Of a DNA stretch of 64,000 bases, positions 25,255 to 33,460 are shown one piece after another. The position numbers were made by a program, and so were the translations under genes. This stretch comes from DAIDKA01 sp035503515 (lineage in GTDB: Bacteria > Pseudomonadota > Gammaproteobacteria > Steroidobacterales > Steroidobacteraceae), in NCBI GenBank assembly GCA_035503515.1, contig DATJTJ010000129.1:46624-110623 (forward strand). Direction: 5' to 3'. Position 1 is the stretch's first letter; each line of letters begins with the position of its first letter. Below the pieces are notes generated by a model, which searched no databases, was not told the origin of the DNA, and worked only from the letters and a program-made list of their open reading frames with translations.

Positions 25255-26166
25255 ATGAACTCCAGCGATTATCCCCGTGACCTCATCGGTTATGGGGCGC
25301 ATCCCGCCAGTCCCCGCTGGCCGCATAGTGCCCGCATTGCCGTGCAGTTCGTGCTCAACTATGAGGAAGGCGGCGAGGCCAGCATCCTGCATGGTGACAG
25401 CCATGCCGAGAACTACCTGCACGAAGTGGTCGGCACCGCGGCGTTGCCGGCCGCGCGCAACCTGCAGATCGAGTCGGTCTACGAATACGGCAGCCGGGTG
25501 GGCGTATGGCGGATCCTGCGCCTGGCGCAGGAGTTCGGGATACCGCTGACCGTATTTGCCGTGGCGATGGCCCTGGAACGGCATCCGGCCCTGGCGCGGG
25601 AGATGGTAGGCTTGGGACATGAGATCGCGAGCCACGGCTGGCGCTGGATCGATTATCAGAACGTGCCGGAGGCCGAGGAGCGTGCCGACATGCGCCGCGC
25701 CATCGAGGCGCTGACGCGGGTGACCGGTTCGCGGCCGCTGGGCTGGTATACGGGCCGCCTCAGTCCGAACACCCGCAAGCTGGTGATCGAGGAGGGCGGG
25801 TTTCTCTACGATGCGGATGCCTACAATGACGACCTTCCGTACTGGACCCGGGACTATGGCCGCGATCACCTAGTGGTGCCCTACACCCTCGACGTGAACG
25901 ACATGAAATTCGGCACGGCTCAGGGCTTCAATCAGGGCGAGGACTTCTTCATCTATGCACGCGACACGTTCGATGCGCTGTATGCCGAAGGTGCGGTGGC
26001 GCCGAAGATGATGTCGGTCGGACTACACACCCGGCTCATCGGCCGGCCTGGCCGTATCGGGGCGCTGCGCCGGCTGTTTGCGCACATGCGAACACACCGG
26101 GACGTCTGGTTCTGTCGCCGCATCGACATCGCCCGGCACTGGATCGAGCACCACCCTCCGGCATGA
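25255..26166 (+). CDS. puuE: Allantoinase PuuE (polysaccharide deacetylase-like)
   Basis: A 303-residue enzyme of the NodB/polysaccharide deacetylase superfamily that opens allantoin to allantoate; this class replaces the amidohydrolase AllB in many proteobacteria. It shows the PuuE-specific start YPRDLIGYG, VQFVLNYEEGGE, the SVYEYGSRVGVWRIL block, GHEIASHGWRW with the catalytic/metal histidines, and the GWYTGR.SPNTR motif. ATG 25255 starts the family homology. It overlaps the allantoate amidohydrolase gene by ATGA. Confidence 0.93.
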   Translation: MNSSDYPRDLIGYGAHPASPRWPHSARIAVQFVLNYEEGGEASILHGDSHAENYLHEVVGTAALPAARNLQIESVYEYGSRVGVWRILRLAQEFGIPLTVFAVAMALERHPALAREMVGLGHEIASHGWRWIDYQNVPEAEERADMRRAIEALTRVTGSRPLGWYTGRLSPNTRKLVIEEGGFLYDADAYNDDLPYWTRDYGRDHLVVPYTLDVNDMKFGTAQGFNQGEDFFIYARDTFDALYAEGAVAPKMMSVGLHTRLIGRPGRIGALRRLFAHMRTHRDVWFCRRIDIARHWIEHHPPA

Positions 26167-27416
26167 GCGGTTCGCCGGCAGCGATCCGGATCATGCAGCG
26201 CCTCGAGGCGCTGGCGGATATCACCTCCGATCCACCACGGCTCACGCGGGTGTTCCTGTCGCAGGAACATCGCCGCGCCAATGAGTTGGTTCTAGGCTGG
26301 CTGCGCGAGGCCGGCATGCGCGCCCACGTCGATGCAATGGGCAATGTGACGGGACGCCTGGAGGGTCGCGTGCCAGGCCTGCCGGCCCTGGTGCTGGGCT
26401 CGCATCTGGACACGGTGCGGGATGCGGGCCGCTACGACGGTATGCTGGGGGTCGTCGTTGCGATCGAATGCGCGCAGCACATCGGGGCGGGCGTGCTGCC
26501 GTTCGCACTCGAGGTGGTGGGCTTCGGTGACGAGGAAGGGGTCAGGTTCGGCGCGACCCTGCTCGGCAGCCGCGCGCTGGCGGGTACCCTGGACCCTCGC
26601 GTGCTGGAGGCAACCGACCAGGATGGAACGACACTGGCCGCCGCGCTGCGGGCGTTCGGTCTGGATCCGGCCGCGATCGGTGCCGCGGCCCGCCGCAGCG
26701 AAGAGTTGCTCGGATACGTGGAACTTCACATCGAGCAGGGGCCGGTGCTGGAGCAGGCCGGACTCGCCGTCGGCTGTGTCACTTCCATCAGCGGCGCAAC
26801 CCGGCTGCTGGTGCAGATGCGGGGCCGGGCCGGTCACGCGGGAACCGTGCCGATGCCGGCACGCCAGGATGCACTGGCAGCCGCGGCCGAGATGGTGCTC
26901 GCCGTGGAAGAGCGCTGCTCGCGGGAGCAGCACCTCGTAGGAACCGTCGGCAGGCTCGAGGTGAGCCCGGGCGCGGTGAACGTCATTCCGGGAGAGTGCC
27001 GCTTCACTGTCGATGTGCGTGCGCCCGAGGACGATTGCCGGCAGCGGGCGGTGCAGGACATCCGCGCCGCCGTGGCCCGAATCGGGGTACGCCGCGGGAT
27101 CGGCTCGAGCATCGGCGTGCTGCACGACTCGGCCGCGACGCACTGTGCGCCGTGGCTGATGCGCCAGATCGATGCGGCGATCGCCTCGCAGGGGATGAGC
27201 CCGCACCACCTGCCCAGTGGTGCCGGACATGACGCCATGGCGATGTCGAGCATCGCCGACGTCGGGATGATTTTCGTGCGTTGTGCGGCGGGGATCAGCC
27301 ACAACCCGGCCGAGAGCATCACGGGCGATGACGCGCAGGCCGGATTCGAGACCCTGCACCGGCTGGTGCGCAACTTCGATGCGAGGCAGCGGCCGCCGCT
27401 CAGCCCTGGTCCTTGA
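26163..27416 (+). CDS. allC: Allantoate amidohydrolase
   Basis: A 417-residue M20-family amidase that converts allantoate to ureidoglycine/ureidoglycolate, releasing ammonia and CO2. The two-metal site is visible as GSHLDTV (His), GRYDGMLGV (Asp), FGDEEGVRFG (Glu pair), LHIEQGPVLE (His) and SGAGHDAMAM (His). Beta-ureidopropionase and N-carbamoyl amino acid hydrolase are close relatives, but coupling to PuuE makes allantoate the likely substrate. It overlaps the convergent pilU-like gene by 17 bp. No ureidoglycolate lyase or dehydrogenase follows in this window. Confidence 0.88.
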   Translation: MSGSPAAIRIMQRLEALADITSDPPRLTRVFLSQEHRRANELVLGWLREAGMRAHVDAMGNVTGRLEGRVPGLPALVLGSHLDTVRDAGRYDGMLGVVVAIECAQHIGAGVLPFALEVVGFGDEEGVRFGATLLGSRALAGTLDPRVLEATDQDGTTLAAALRAFGLDPAAIGAAARRSEELLGYVELHIEQGPVLEQAGLAVGCVTSISGATRLLVQMRGRAGHAGTVPMPARQDALAAAAEMVLAVEERCSREQHLVGTVGRLEVSPGAVNVIPGECRFTVDVRAPEDDCRQRAVQDIRAAVARIGVRRGIGSSIGVLHDSAATHCAPWLMRQIDAAIASQGMSPHHLPSGAGHDAMAMSSIADVGMIFVRCAAGISHNPAESITGDDAQAGFETLHRLVRNFDARQRPPLSPGP

Positions 27417-28461
27417 GGGGCTCGAACTTCGCCTTGTTGATGCCCTTCTTGTAGGCTTCCTTGCCGGTGATCAGGCGCTGGTCCAGCAGTTGCTGGATGG
27501 CGGTGTCCATGGTGCGCATCCCGAACTGCGCGCCCGACTGCATGCTGTTTTCCAGCTGGTCGAGCTTGCCCTGGCGGATGAGGTTGGAAGTCGCCGGGGT
27601 GTTCACCAGGATTTCCAGCGCCGCGACCCGGCCCTGCCGGTCCGCACGCTGCAGCAGCTGCTGCGAGACGACACCCCGCAGCGAAGTCGACAGCATGGTG
27701 CGCACGTGTGACTGCTTGTCGGACGGGAACACGTTCACCATGCGGTCGACGGTCTGGGCCGCGCCGTTGGTGTGCAGCGTGCCCATGACCAGGATGCCCA
27801 TTTCGGCGGCGGTCACCGCAATGCTCATGGTCTCCAGATCGCGCAACTCGCCGACCAGGATGACGTCCGGATCCTCGCGCAGGGCGGAATGCAGCGCCGC
27901 GGAGAACGTCGGCGCGTGATGGCCGACCTCACGCTGGCTGATCAGGCAGCTCTTGCGCACATGCACGAACTCGATGGGATCCTCGATGGTGAGGATGTGC
28001 CCGGGAACGCGGGTGTTGATGTCGTCGATCAGGGCGGCGAGCGTGGTCGACTTGCCCGAGCCGGTCTTGCCGGTCACCAGGATCAGGCCCTGCGTATGCC
28101 GGCACATCTGCCGCACCGACTCGGGCAGCTTCAGCTCATCCATGGTCAGGGCCTTGGAGGGAATGGCCCGGAACACGGCGCCCATGCCGTTCAGGTGACG
28201 CAGCACGTTGACCCGGAAGCGGCCGCGCTCGCCCATGGTGTAGGCAAAGTCGGCGCCTTCCTTGGTCTCGAAGCGGTCGATGGCGATCTTGGGCATGATC
28301 TCGTACAGCGCCTCGCGCACCGCGGTCGGATCGAGCTTATCCGGACGCAGCGGCATCAGGTCGCCGTACTGGCGGATGCGGGGCGGATCTCCGGCGATGA
28401 AGTGCAGGTCGGAACCGCGCTTTTCCAGGATCTCGTTCAGGTAGGCGTCGATGGCCGGCAT
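27400..28461 (-). CDS. pilU: PilU-type type IV pilus retraction ATPase
   Basis: A 353-residue hexameric motor ATPase of the PilT/PilU family. The N-terminal PAS-like domain has SDLHFIAGDPPRIR. The ATPase core carries Walker A TGKTGSGKST, the Asp box TIEDPIEFVH, Walker B ILVGELRDLET and the His box GTLHTNGAAQT. Similarity to PilU and position directly behind a PilT homologue (5-bp gap) support the accessory retraction motor role, at the cytoplasmic base of type IV pili. ATG 28461 was chosen because upstream in-frame sequence lies inside the preceding gene. No other pilus genes are nearby. Confidence 0.85.
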   Translation of the reverse strand: MPAIDAYLNEILEKRGSDLHFIAGDPPRIRQYGDLMPLRPDKLDPTAVREALYEIMPKIAIDRFETKEGADFAYTMGERGRFRVNVLRHLNGMGAVFRAIPSKALTMDELKLPESVRQMCRHTQGLILVTGKTGSGKSTTLAALIDDINTRVPGHILTIEDPIEFVHVRKSCLISQREVGHHAPTFSAALHSALREDPDVILVGELRDLETMSIAVTAAEMGILVMGTLHTNGAAQTVDRMVNVFPSDKQSHVRTMLSTSLRGVVSQQLLQRADRQGRVAALEILVNTPATSNLIRQGKLDQLENSMQSGAQFGMRTMDTAIQQLLDQRLITGKEAYKKGINKAKFEPLKDQG

Positions 28462-28466
28462 GGCGG

Positions 28467-29579
28467 TCAGTCCGAGGGCAGCGCCGTCGTGGCGGTGAGT
28501 TCGACGCGGGGCAGCACGCTGGTGTCGGTCACGAACTTCTGGAACAGGTTCTTGTTGGCGGCGTAGGCGTAGGCATCGTCGGGGTCGATTTCGCGGGCGT
28601 TGATGGCCGCCAGCAGCGCCTGATCGAGCACCTGCATGCCCACATCCCGGCCCATCTGCAGCTGGGTGAGGATCTGGTGGCTCTGATCGGTCTGGATGAG
28701 CTTGGCGATGGCCTTGGTCATGACCATGATTTCGCACACCGCCCTGCGGTTGCGGCCGTCCGTCGTCTTGACCAGGATCTGGGTGATGACGGCCAGCAGG
28801 CTCTGCGACAGGAAGCTCTTGGTCTGCTCGCGTTCCTCGACCGGCAGCGCATCGATCACGCGGTCGATGGTCTTGACCGCACCCGTGGTGTGCAGCGTGC
28901 CCAGCACCAGGTGCCCGGTCTCGGCGGCGGTCATGGCCATGCGGATGGTTTCCGCGTCGCGCATTTCACCGACCAGGATGACATCCGGATCCTCGCGCAT
29001 CGCGGCGCGCACGCCTTCGGCGAAGCTCGGGATGTGGGTGTGCAGCTCGCGCTGGATCACCTGGCTGTTCTTGCTGCGATGGACGAATTCGATGGGGTCT
29101 TCCAGGCTGATGATGTTGAGTTTGCGCGTGTGGTTGAGGTAATCGATCATCGCGGCGAGCGTCGTCGACTTGCCCGTGCCCGTGGATCCGGTCACCAGGA
29201 TCATGCCCTGGTGGTAATCGCACAGCTTGGTGACGATCGGCGGCAGGGCGAGTTTCTCGAGCGACGGCACCTCGGTGGGGATGGCGCGGAACGTGGCGCC
29301 GACGCCGGTGTCCTTGCGGAACACGTTGACGCGGAAGCGGCCGCCGTCGGCCGAGACATACGAGAAATCCAGGTCATGGCCGCCGGCGAAATGCTCGGCC
29401 TGGGTCCGGGTCAGGATCTCGGTAACGTACCCCTCCAGTTCCACGGCGCGAAGATCGCGGAACTTGATGGGCAGGAGATCGCCATGCATGCGCAGCATGG
29501 GCGGCACGCCCACCGCCAGGTGGACATCCGAACACCCCTGCTGCATGCCCAGTCTCAGGAACGCGTCGATGCGCGCCAC
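28467..29579 (-). CDS. pilT: PilT-family type IV pilus retraction ATPase (divergent)
   Basis: A 370-residue PilT-like motor with Walker A TGSTGTGKST, Asp box SLEDPIEFVH, Walker B ILVGEMRDAET and His box GTLHTTGAVKT. It starts at GTG 29579 behind a GAGGG ribosome-binding site. Compared with classical PilT (about 345 residues) it has a longer C-terminal tail (YAYAANKNLFQKFV and beyond) and the Asp box begins SLED rather than TIED, so it is probably a PilT paralogue rather than the primary motor. It forms a two-gene unit with pilU, downstream of a HEAT-repeat kinase in the same orientation. Confidence 0.82.
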   Translation of the reverse strand: MARIDAFLRLGMQQGCSDVHLAVGVPPMLRMHGDLLPIKFRDLRAVELEGYVTEILTRTQAEHFAGGHDLDFSYVSADGGRFRVNVFRKDTGVGATFRAIPTEVPSLEKLALPPIVTKLCDYHQGMILVTGSTGTGKSTTLAAMIDYLNHTRKLNIISLEDPIEFVHRSKNSQVIQRELHTHIPSFAEGVRAAMREDPDVILVGEMRDAETIRMAMTAAETGHLVLGTLHTTGAVKTIDRVIDALPVEEREQTKSFLSQSLLAVITQILVKTTDGRNRRAVCEIMVMTKAIAKLIQTDQSHQILTQLQMGRDVGMQVLDQALLAAINAREIDPDDAYAYAANKNLFQKFVTDTSVLPRVELTATTALPSD

Positions 29580-29791
29580 GGCCTACCCTCGCGATGAACT
29601 GACGGTTGCTCCGACCCGAACATGGTTTTGCCAATTCTGGGCCGCATATTCAACGGCTTGCGCCTGGAAACTTGACGTAACGCACGAAAGACGACCCTGC
29701 GGTGAAGGGCGGGTGCGCCGTCCGGGCCCTTGGGGTGCCCCAGCTGACCCTCACCTTACCGGTGACGGCCTGAAAAATCGACCCGCCGGCC
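29580..29791. other. Intergenic region between the HEAT-kinase and pilT genes
   Basis: This 212-bp gap between two co-oriented genes contains a 5-bp hairpin (TCACC/GGTGA, 29751-29765) close to the kinase stop and a relatively AT-rich block (about 29620-29660) that could be a promoter for pilT. No tRNA and no recognisable riboswitch were found. Confidence 0.4.
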
Positions 29792-32221
29792 CTAGAGGTA
29801 GGCTTCCAGGGCGCTGCGCAGTTCGTCCATCGACTGGAAGCGCTTGTTCTTGTCCACGGCCATGGCCTTCATGACCGCATCGCTCAGGCCCTGGGGCAGG
29901 GCCGCGTTGATCTCCGCGGGCGGCCGGGCGCGGCCCTGGACGTGCTGGTACATGACCGACATGTGGTCGCCGCGGGCGTACGGGGGCACCCCGGTGAGCA
30001 TCTCGTAGAGGATGACGCCCTCGGCATAGATGTCCGCGCGCTCATCGACCTTCTTGCCCAGGATCTGCTCCGGAGCCATGTACTTCGGCGAGCCGATCAC
30101 GTATCCGGTCTTGGTCAGCTGGGTATCGCCCTCGCGGTGCGCGGCGGCCACGCCGAAATCCACGATCTTCAGCAGGCCATCCTGGTTGATGAGCACGTTG
30201 GCGGGCTTGAGGTCGCGATGCACGATGCCGACCTGGTGCGCCACCGTCATGCCCGTGGCGATGTCACAGCCGAACTGCAGGGCCCGCTTCAGGTCCATCG
30301 GCTTCTCGTTGACGATCTCGCCGCCGAGGGTGTGTGAGGGGAAGTACTCCATCGAAATGGCGTAGTTGCCCTGGATGAACAGGAAGTCGTAGATGCGGAT
30401 GACGTTCTTGTGCGTGATCTTGCGCGAGTAGCGCAGCTCGTGCACGAAGCGCTTCATCACCTCTTCGTCCTCGGCGACGTTCGGGTTCAGGAACTTGAGG
30501 ATGAGGCGCTCGTCGACGACCGTATCCTCCATCAGCAGCACCGTGCCGAAGGCGCCGCGGCCGATGCGGTCGATGTACTTGTAGCGCCCTTCGATGATGT
30601 CGCCGGTCTTGAGCGTGGTGATGTCCAGGCGTGTCTCGGCCGGACGGCGGGCGGCCGGTGCCGCGGCGGGCTCGGGTATGACGGTGCTCCCGGGTGCGGT
30701 CGTCCCGGGACGCGGCCCGCTGCCGGAGGAGGCGCGGGCGACCTGCGCCGCCACCGAGGTCAGCGTTCCCGGCGCCGCGACCGGACTGCTGCCGGTGCGC
30801 ACATCCATTTCGGCCAGCGCGGCGGCGGCCAGCCGCGACACCGTCTGGTCCGTGCCGGTCATCTGGGCCTGCAGGCCGGCGCGGACCTGCTCGGCCTGGC
30901 GATCATCCGCAAGCTTGGCCAGCGCCTGGATGGCCTCGATGCGGATCTCGCGCTCGGGCCGCTCCAGCATCGGCAGGACGGCATCGATCTGCTGGCCATC
31001 GCCGAGCTTGCCCACCGCGCGCACGACCACCGGCAGGGCCTGGGCATTGCCCGTCTTCAGCATCTCCAGCAGCCGCGGCAACGCGCGCTTGCTGCCGATT
31101 TCGGCGAGCGCATCGATGGCGCGCTCGCTCACCCACCAGTCGCTGTCGCGGGTCGCCTGGATCAGGTGATCCACGGCCCGCTCGTCCTTGGTCTGGTTGA
31201 GGATCTCGATCGCCGAGCGGCGGATGTCCTGGTCCTTCTCCTGGACCAGCTGCAGAACGGCGTCGATGACCTTCGGGCCGCCGATCTTGCCGAGTGCGTC
31301 GGCGGCGCGGCTGCGCACCCACCAGTCGCTGTCCTTCAGGGCCTGCAGCAGGTACTTGACGCTGCCGGCATTGCCGACTTCGTTCAGGACCTCGACCGCC
31401 GAACGGCGTGCATATTCGTTCTCGTCCTTCAGCACATCGATCAGGTAGCGCACGGTATCGGGGTGGTTGGCCTTGATGACCACGTCCACGGCCTTGTTCT
31501 GCACGTCGATTTCCGGATCGCGCAGCAGTGCGCACAGCCGCTGCACGTCGACGATGTTGTCCATCTTCTGCAGGGCGCCCAGGGAGGCGCCGCGAATGAG
31601 CTTGTGCGGATCCTTCAGCTGCGCCATCAGCGCCGTCTGCACTTCGGGCAGGTTGAAGCGCGACAGGATGTTGATGATGTGGACGCGGGCGATGGCATCC
31701 TTGCCCTGCAGCCGGCCGATCAGTTCCGGCACCGCATTCGCATCGGCGATTTCGCCGATGACCCGGAACAGCGCGGCCTTCTCGTTCGGCTCCTGCTGGT
31801 ACGCGACGCTCAGCAGCTCGCGCACTCCGAACCGTGTCTTTTGCGCTGCAACAATCTCCAGCAGCGCCGATTTCGAGATGCCCGGATGGTTCAGGGCTTC
31901 CAGCAGCAGATGGGCCGGAAAATTCCGCGAGGTGCTCAGCGCCCAGGAGATCCCCGCGATTTCCCGGGGGCCACCCTCGACCAGACCCTGCAGGAAACGC
32001 GGGAAGGTCTTGGCGCTGATCATGGACGAGAGCACGTCGACCATCACCACGGTCACGTTCTTGTCGGCTTCGGGCAGCGAGGCCAGGACGGCATCGATCG
32101 CCCCGGGACCGAGGGCCTTCAGCTTGGCTGCGGCCTTCTGGACCGCAGGATCATTGGGACCTGAGCCGGACCGGATTTCAGATACCAGCCTGTCGGCACG
32201 TAAGTTCGTGAAAAAGCTCAT
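29792..32221 (-). CDS. HEAT-repeat serine/threonine protein kinase
   Basis: An 809-residue protein with an unusual order. Roughly residues 1-490 are HEAT/armadillo-type helical repeats, with recurring units such as DSDWWVRSRAADALGKIG and DSDWWVSERAIDALAEIG. A low-complexity Pro/Ala linker follows (about 495-530), then a C-terminal Hanks-type kinase from about 545. The kinase looks active: glycine loop IGRGAFGTV, catalytic Lys in LILKFLNP, HRDLKPANVLI, DFG and APE motifs. There is no transmembrane segment, unlike typical PknB kinases, so it is probably cytoplasmic and uses the repeats to bind a partner. Position upstream of two pilus motor genes suggests control of type IV pili; this is inference. 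Confidence 0.88.
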   Translation of the reverse strand: MSFFTNLRADRLVSEIRSGSGPNDPAVQKAAAKLKALGPGAIDAVLASLPEADKNVTVVMVDVLSSMISAKTFPRFLQGLVEGGPREIAGISWALSTSRNFPAHLLLEALNHPGISKSALLEIVAAQKTRFGVRELLSVAYQQEPNEKAALFRVIGEIADANAVPELIGRLQGKDAIARVHIINILSRFNLPEVQTALMAQLKDPHKLIRGASLGALQKMDNIVDVQRLCALLRDPEIDVQNKAVDVVIKANHPDTVRYLIDVLKDENEYARRSAVEVLNEVGNAGSVKYLLQALKDSDWWVRSRAADALGKIGGPKVIDAVLQLVQEKDQDIRRSAIEILNQTKDERAVDHLIQATRDSDWWVSERAIDALAEIGSKRALPRLLEMLKTGNAQALPVVVRAVGKLGDGQQIDAVLPMLERPEREIRIEAIQALAKLADDRQAEQVRAGLQAQMTGTDQTVSRLAAAALAEMDVRTGSSPVAAPGTLTSVAAQVARASSGSGPRPGTTAPGSTVIPEPAAAPAARRPAETRLDITTLKTGDIIEGRYKYIDRIGRGAFGTVLLMEDTVVDERLILKFLNPNVAEDEEVMKRFVHELRYSRKITHKNVIRIYDFLFIQGNYAISMEYFPSHTLGGEIVNEKPMDLKRALQFGCDIATGMTVAHQVGIVHRDLKPANVLINQDGLLKIVDFGVAAAHREGDTQLTKTGYVIGSPKYMAPEQILGKKVDERADIYAEGVILYEMLTGVPPYARGDHMSVMYQHVQGRARPPAEINAALPQGLSDAVMKAMAVDKNKRFQSMDELRSALEAYL

Positions 32222-32320
32222 TCAGCCGACAGCTTAACCCGTCTCGATGACCTGATTAATTATGCCACAGCGCCTCCATCGGCTGGGCCAAAGGCACAGG
32301 CACGATGGACCGACTTTGTC

Positions 32321-32326
32321 TACAAT
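32321..32326 (+). promoter_or_regulatory. Candidate -10 box for apbC
   Basis: TACAAT lies 30 bp upstream of the apbC ATG, in the 134-bp divergent region with the HEAT-kinase gene. No convincing -35 element is visible 17 bp upstream. Confidence 0.35.
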
Positions 32327-32355
32327 CCCGCGCCTTTCGCGGACCATGAAGTGTC

Positions 32356-33450
32356 ATGAACGAACAGCGCCTGAACCAGATACGCGCCATCCTGGAAAAT
32401 CACGCAGACCCGTTGCTGGGCGAGACGCTCGGCAGCGCCTCGGCCATTGATGAGGTAGTGCTGCGCGAAGGTCGTGTAAGCGTCCGATTGCGCTTCGGAT
32501 TTCCGATCGGTGGCTACACCGGCCCGCTGCAGCAGGCGCTGCAGGGCGAACTCGCCTCCGTCGCCGCCGGAGTGCCGGTCGACATCGAGGTCACCTCGCA
32601 GATTCATGCGCACGCGGTCCAGCGGCCGCTGAAGCCGCTGCCCGGCGTCAAGAACATCATCGCCGTGGCTTCGGGCAAGGGAGGGGTGGGCAAGTCGACG
32701 GTCGCCGCGAATCTGGCCCTGGCCTGGGCCGCCCAGGGAGCCAAGGTCGGTATCCTGGACGCCGACATCTACGGGCCGAGCCAGCCGCTGATGCTCGGGC
32801 TCACCGGCCAGCGGCCCAGTGCGCCGGATGGCAAGCACATCAAACCGCTGACGGCGCATGGCGTGGTCGCGATGTCGATCGGGTTCCTGATCGATCCGGA
32901 CCAGCCCATGGTATGGCGCGGTCCCATGGTCACCCAGGCCCTGACCCAGCTGCTCGGCGACACCCACTGGGGCGAACTGGATTACCTGGTGGTCGACATG
33001 CCGCCGGGCACCGGCGACATCCAGCTCACCCTCGCCCAGCGGGTGCCCGTGGCCGGTGCCGTGATCGTGACCACGCCGCAGGACATTGCGCTCGCCGATG
33101 CCCGCAAGGGCCTCGCCATGTTCGAAAAAGTGGCGGTGCCGGTGCTCGGCATCGTGGAGAACATGAGCATCCACGTCTGCAGCAACTGCGGTCACGCGGA
33201 GCACATCTTCGGCGCCGGCGGCGGGGCGCGCATGGCTTCCCAGGCCGGTGTGCGGCTGCTCGGCGAACTGCCGCTGGATGCGCGGATCCGCGAGGATGCC
33301 GATGGCGGACATCCCACGGTCGTCGCCGAGCCCGACTCGGGCCGCGCGCAGCTGTATTTCGATACCGCGCGACGCACGGCCGCGGCGCTGGCGCGGCGTG
33401 CCCGGGACCGCAGCATCGTATTTCCGAACATCGTCGTCGAACCGTCCTGA
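32356..33450 (+). CDS. apbC: Mrp/ApbC-family iron-sulfur cluster carrier ATPase
   Basis: A 364-residue P-loop ATPase that carries and delivers [4Fe-4S] clusters in the cytoplasm. An N-terminal MIP18-like domain (about 1-90) precedes the Mrp ATPase with deviant Walker A GKGGVGKST, DADIYGPSQP, DMPPGTGD and the cluster-binding Cys-x2-Cys in VCSNCGH. It sits 10 bp before dcd, the usual gammaproteobacterial arrangement. Confidence 0.93.
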   Translation: MNEQRLNQIRAILENHADPLLGETLGSASAIDEVVLREGRVSVRLRFGFPIGGYTGPLQQALQGELASVAAGVPVDIEVTSQIHAHAVQRPLKPLPGVKNIIAVASGKGGVGKSTVAANLALAWAAQGAKVGILDADIYGPSQPLMLGLTGQRPSAPDGKHIKPLTAHGVVAMSIGFLIDPDQPMVWRGPMVTQALTQLLGDTHWGELDYLVVDMPPGTGDIQLTLAQRVPVAGAVIVTTPQDIALADARKGLAMFEKVAVPVLGIVENMSIHVCSNCGHAEHIFGAGGGARMASQAGVRLLGELPLDARIREDADGGHPTVVAEPDSGRAQLYFDTARRTAAALARRARDRSIVFPNIVVEPS

Positions 33451-33460
33451 GGATGACTGG

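Noticed and set aside
29640..29765. Possible cyclic-di-GMP riboswitch upstream of pilT
   Set aside because: I looked because pilus genes are often controlled this way, but the conserved GEMM sequence elements and tetraloop receptor are not recognisable; only a short TCACC/GGTGA hairpin is present.
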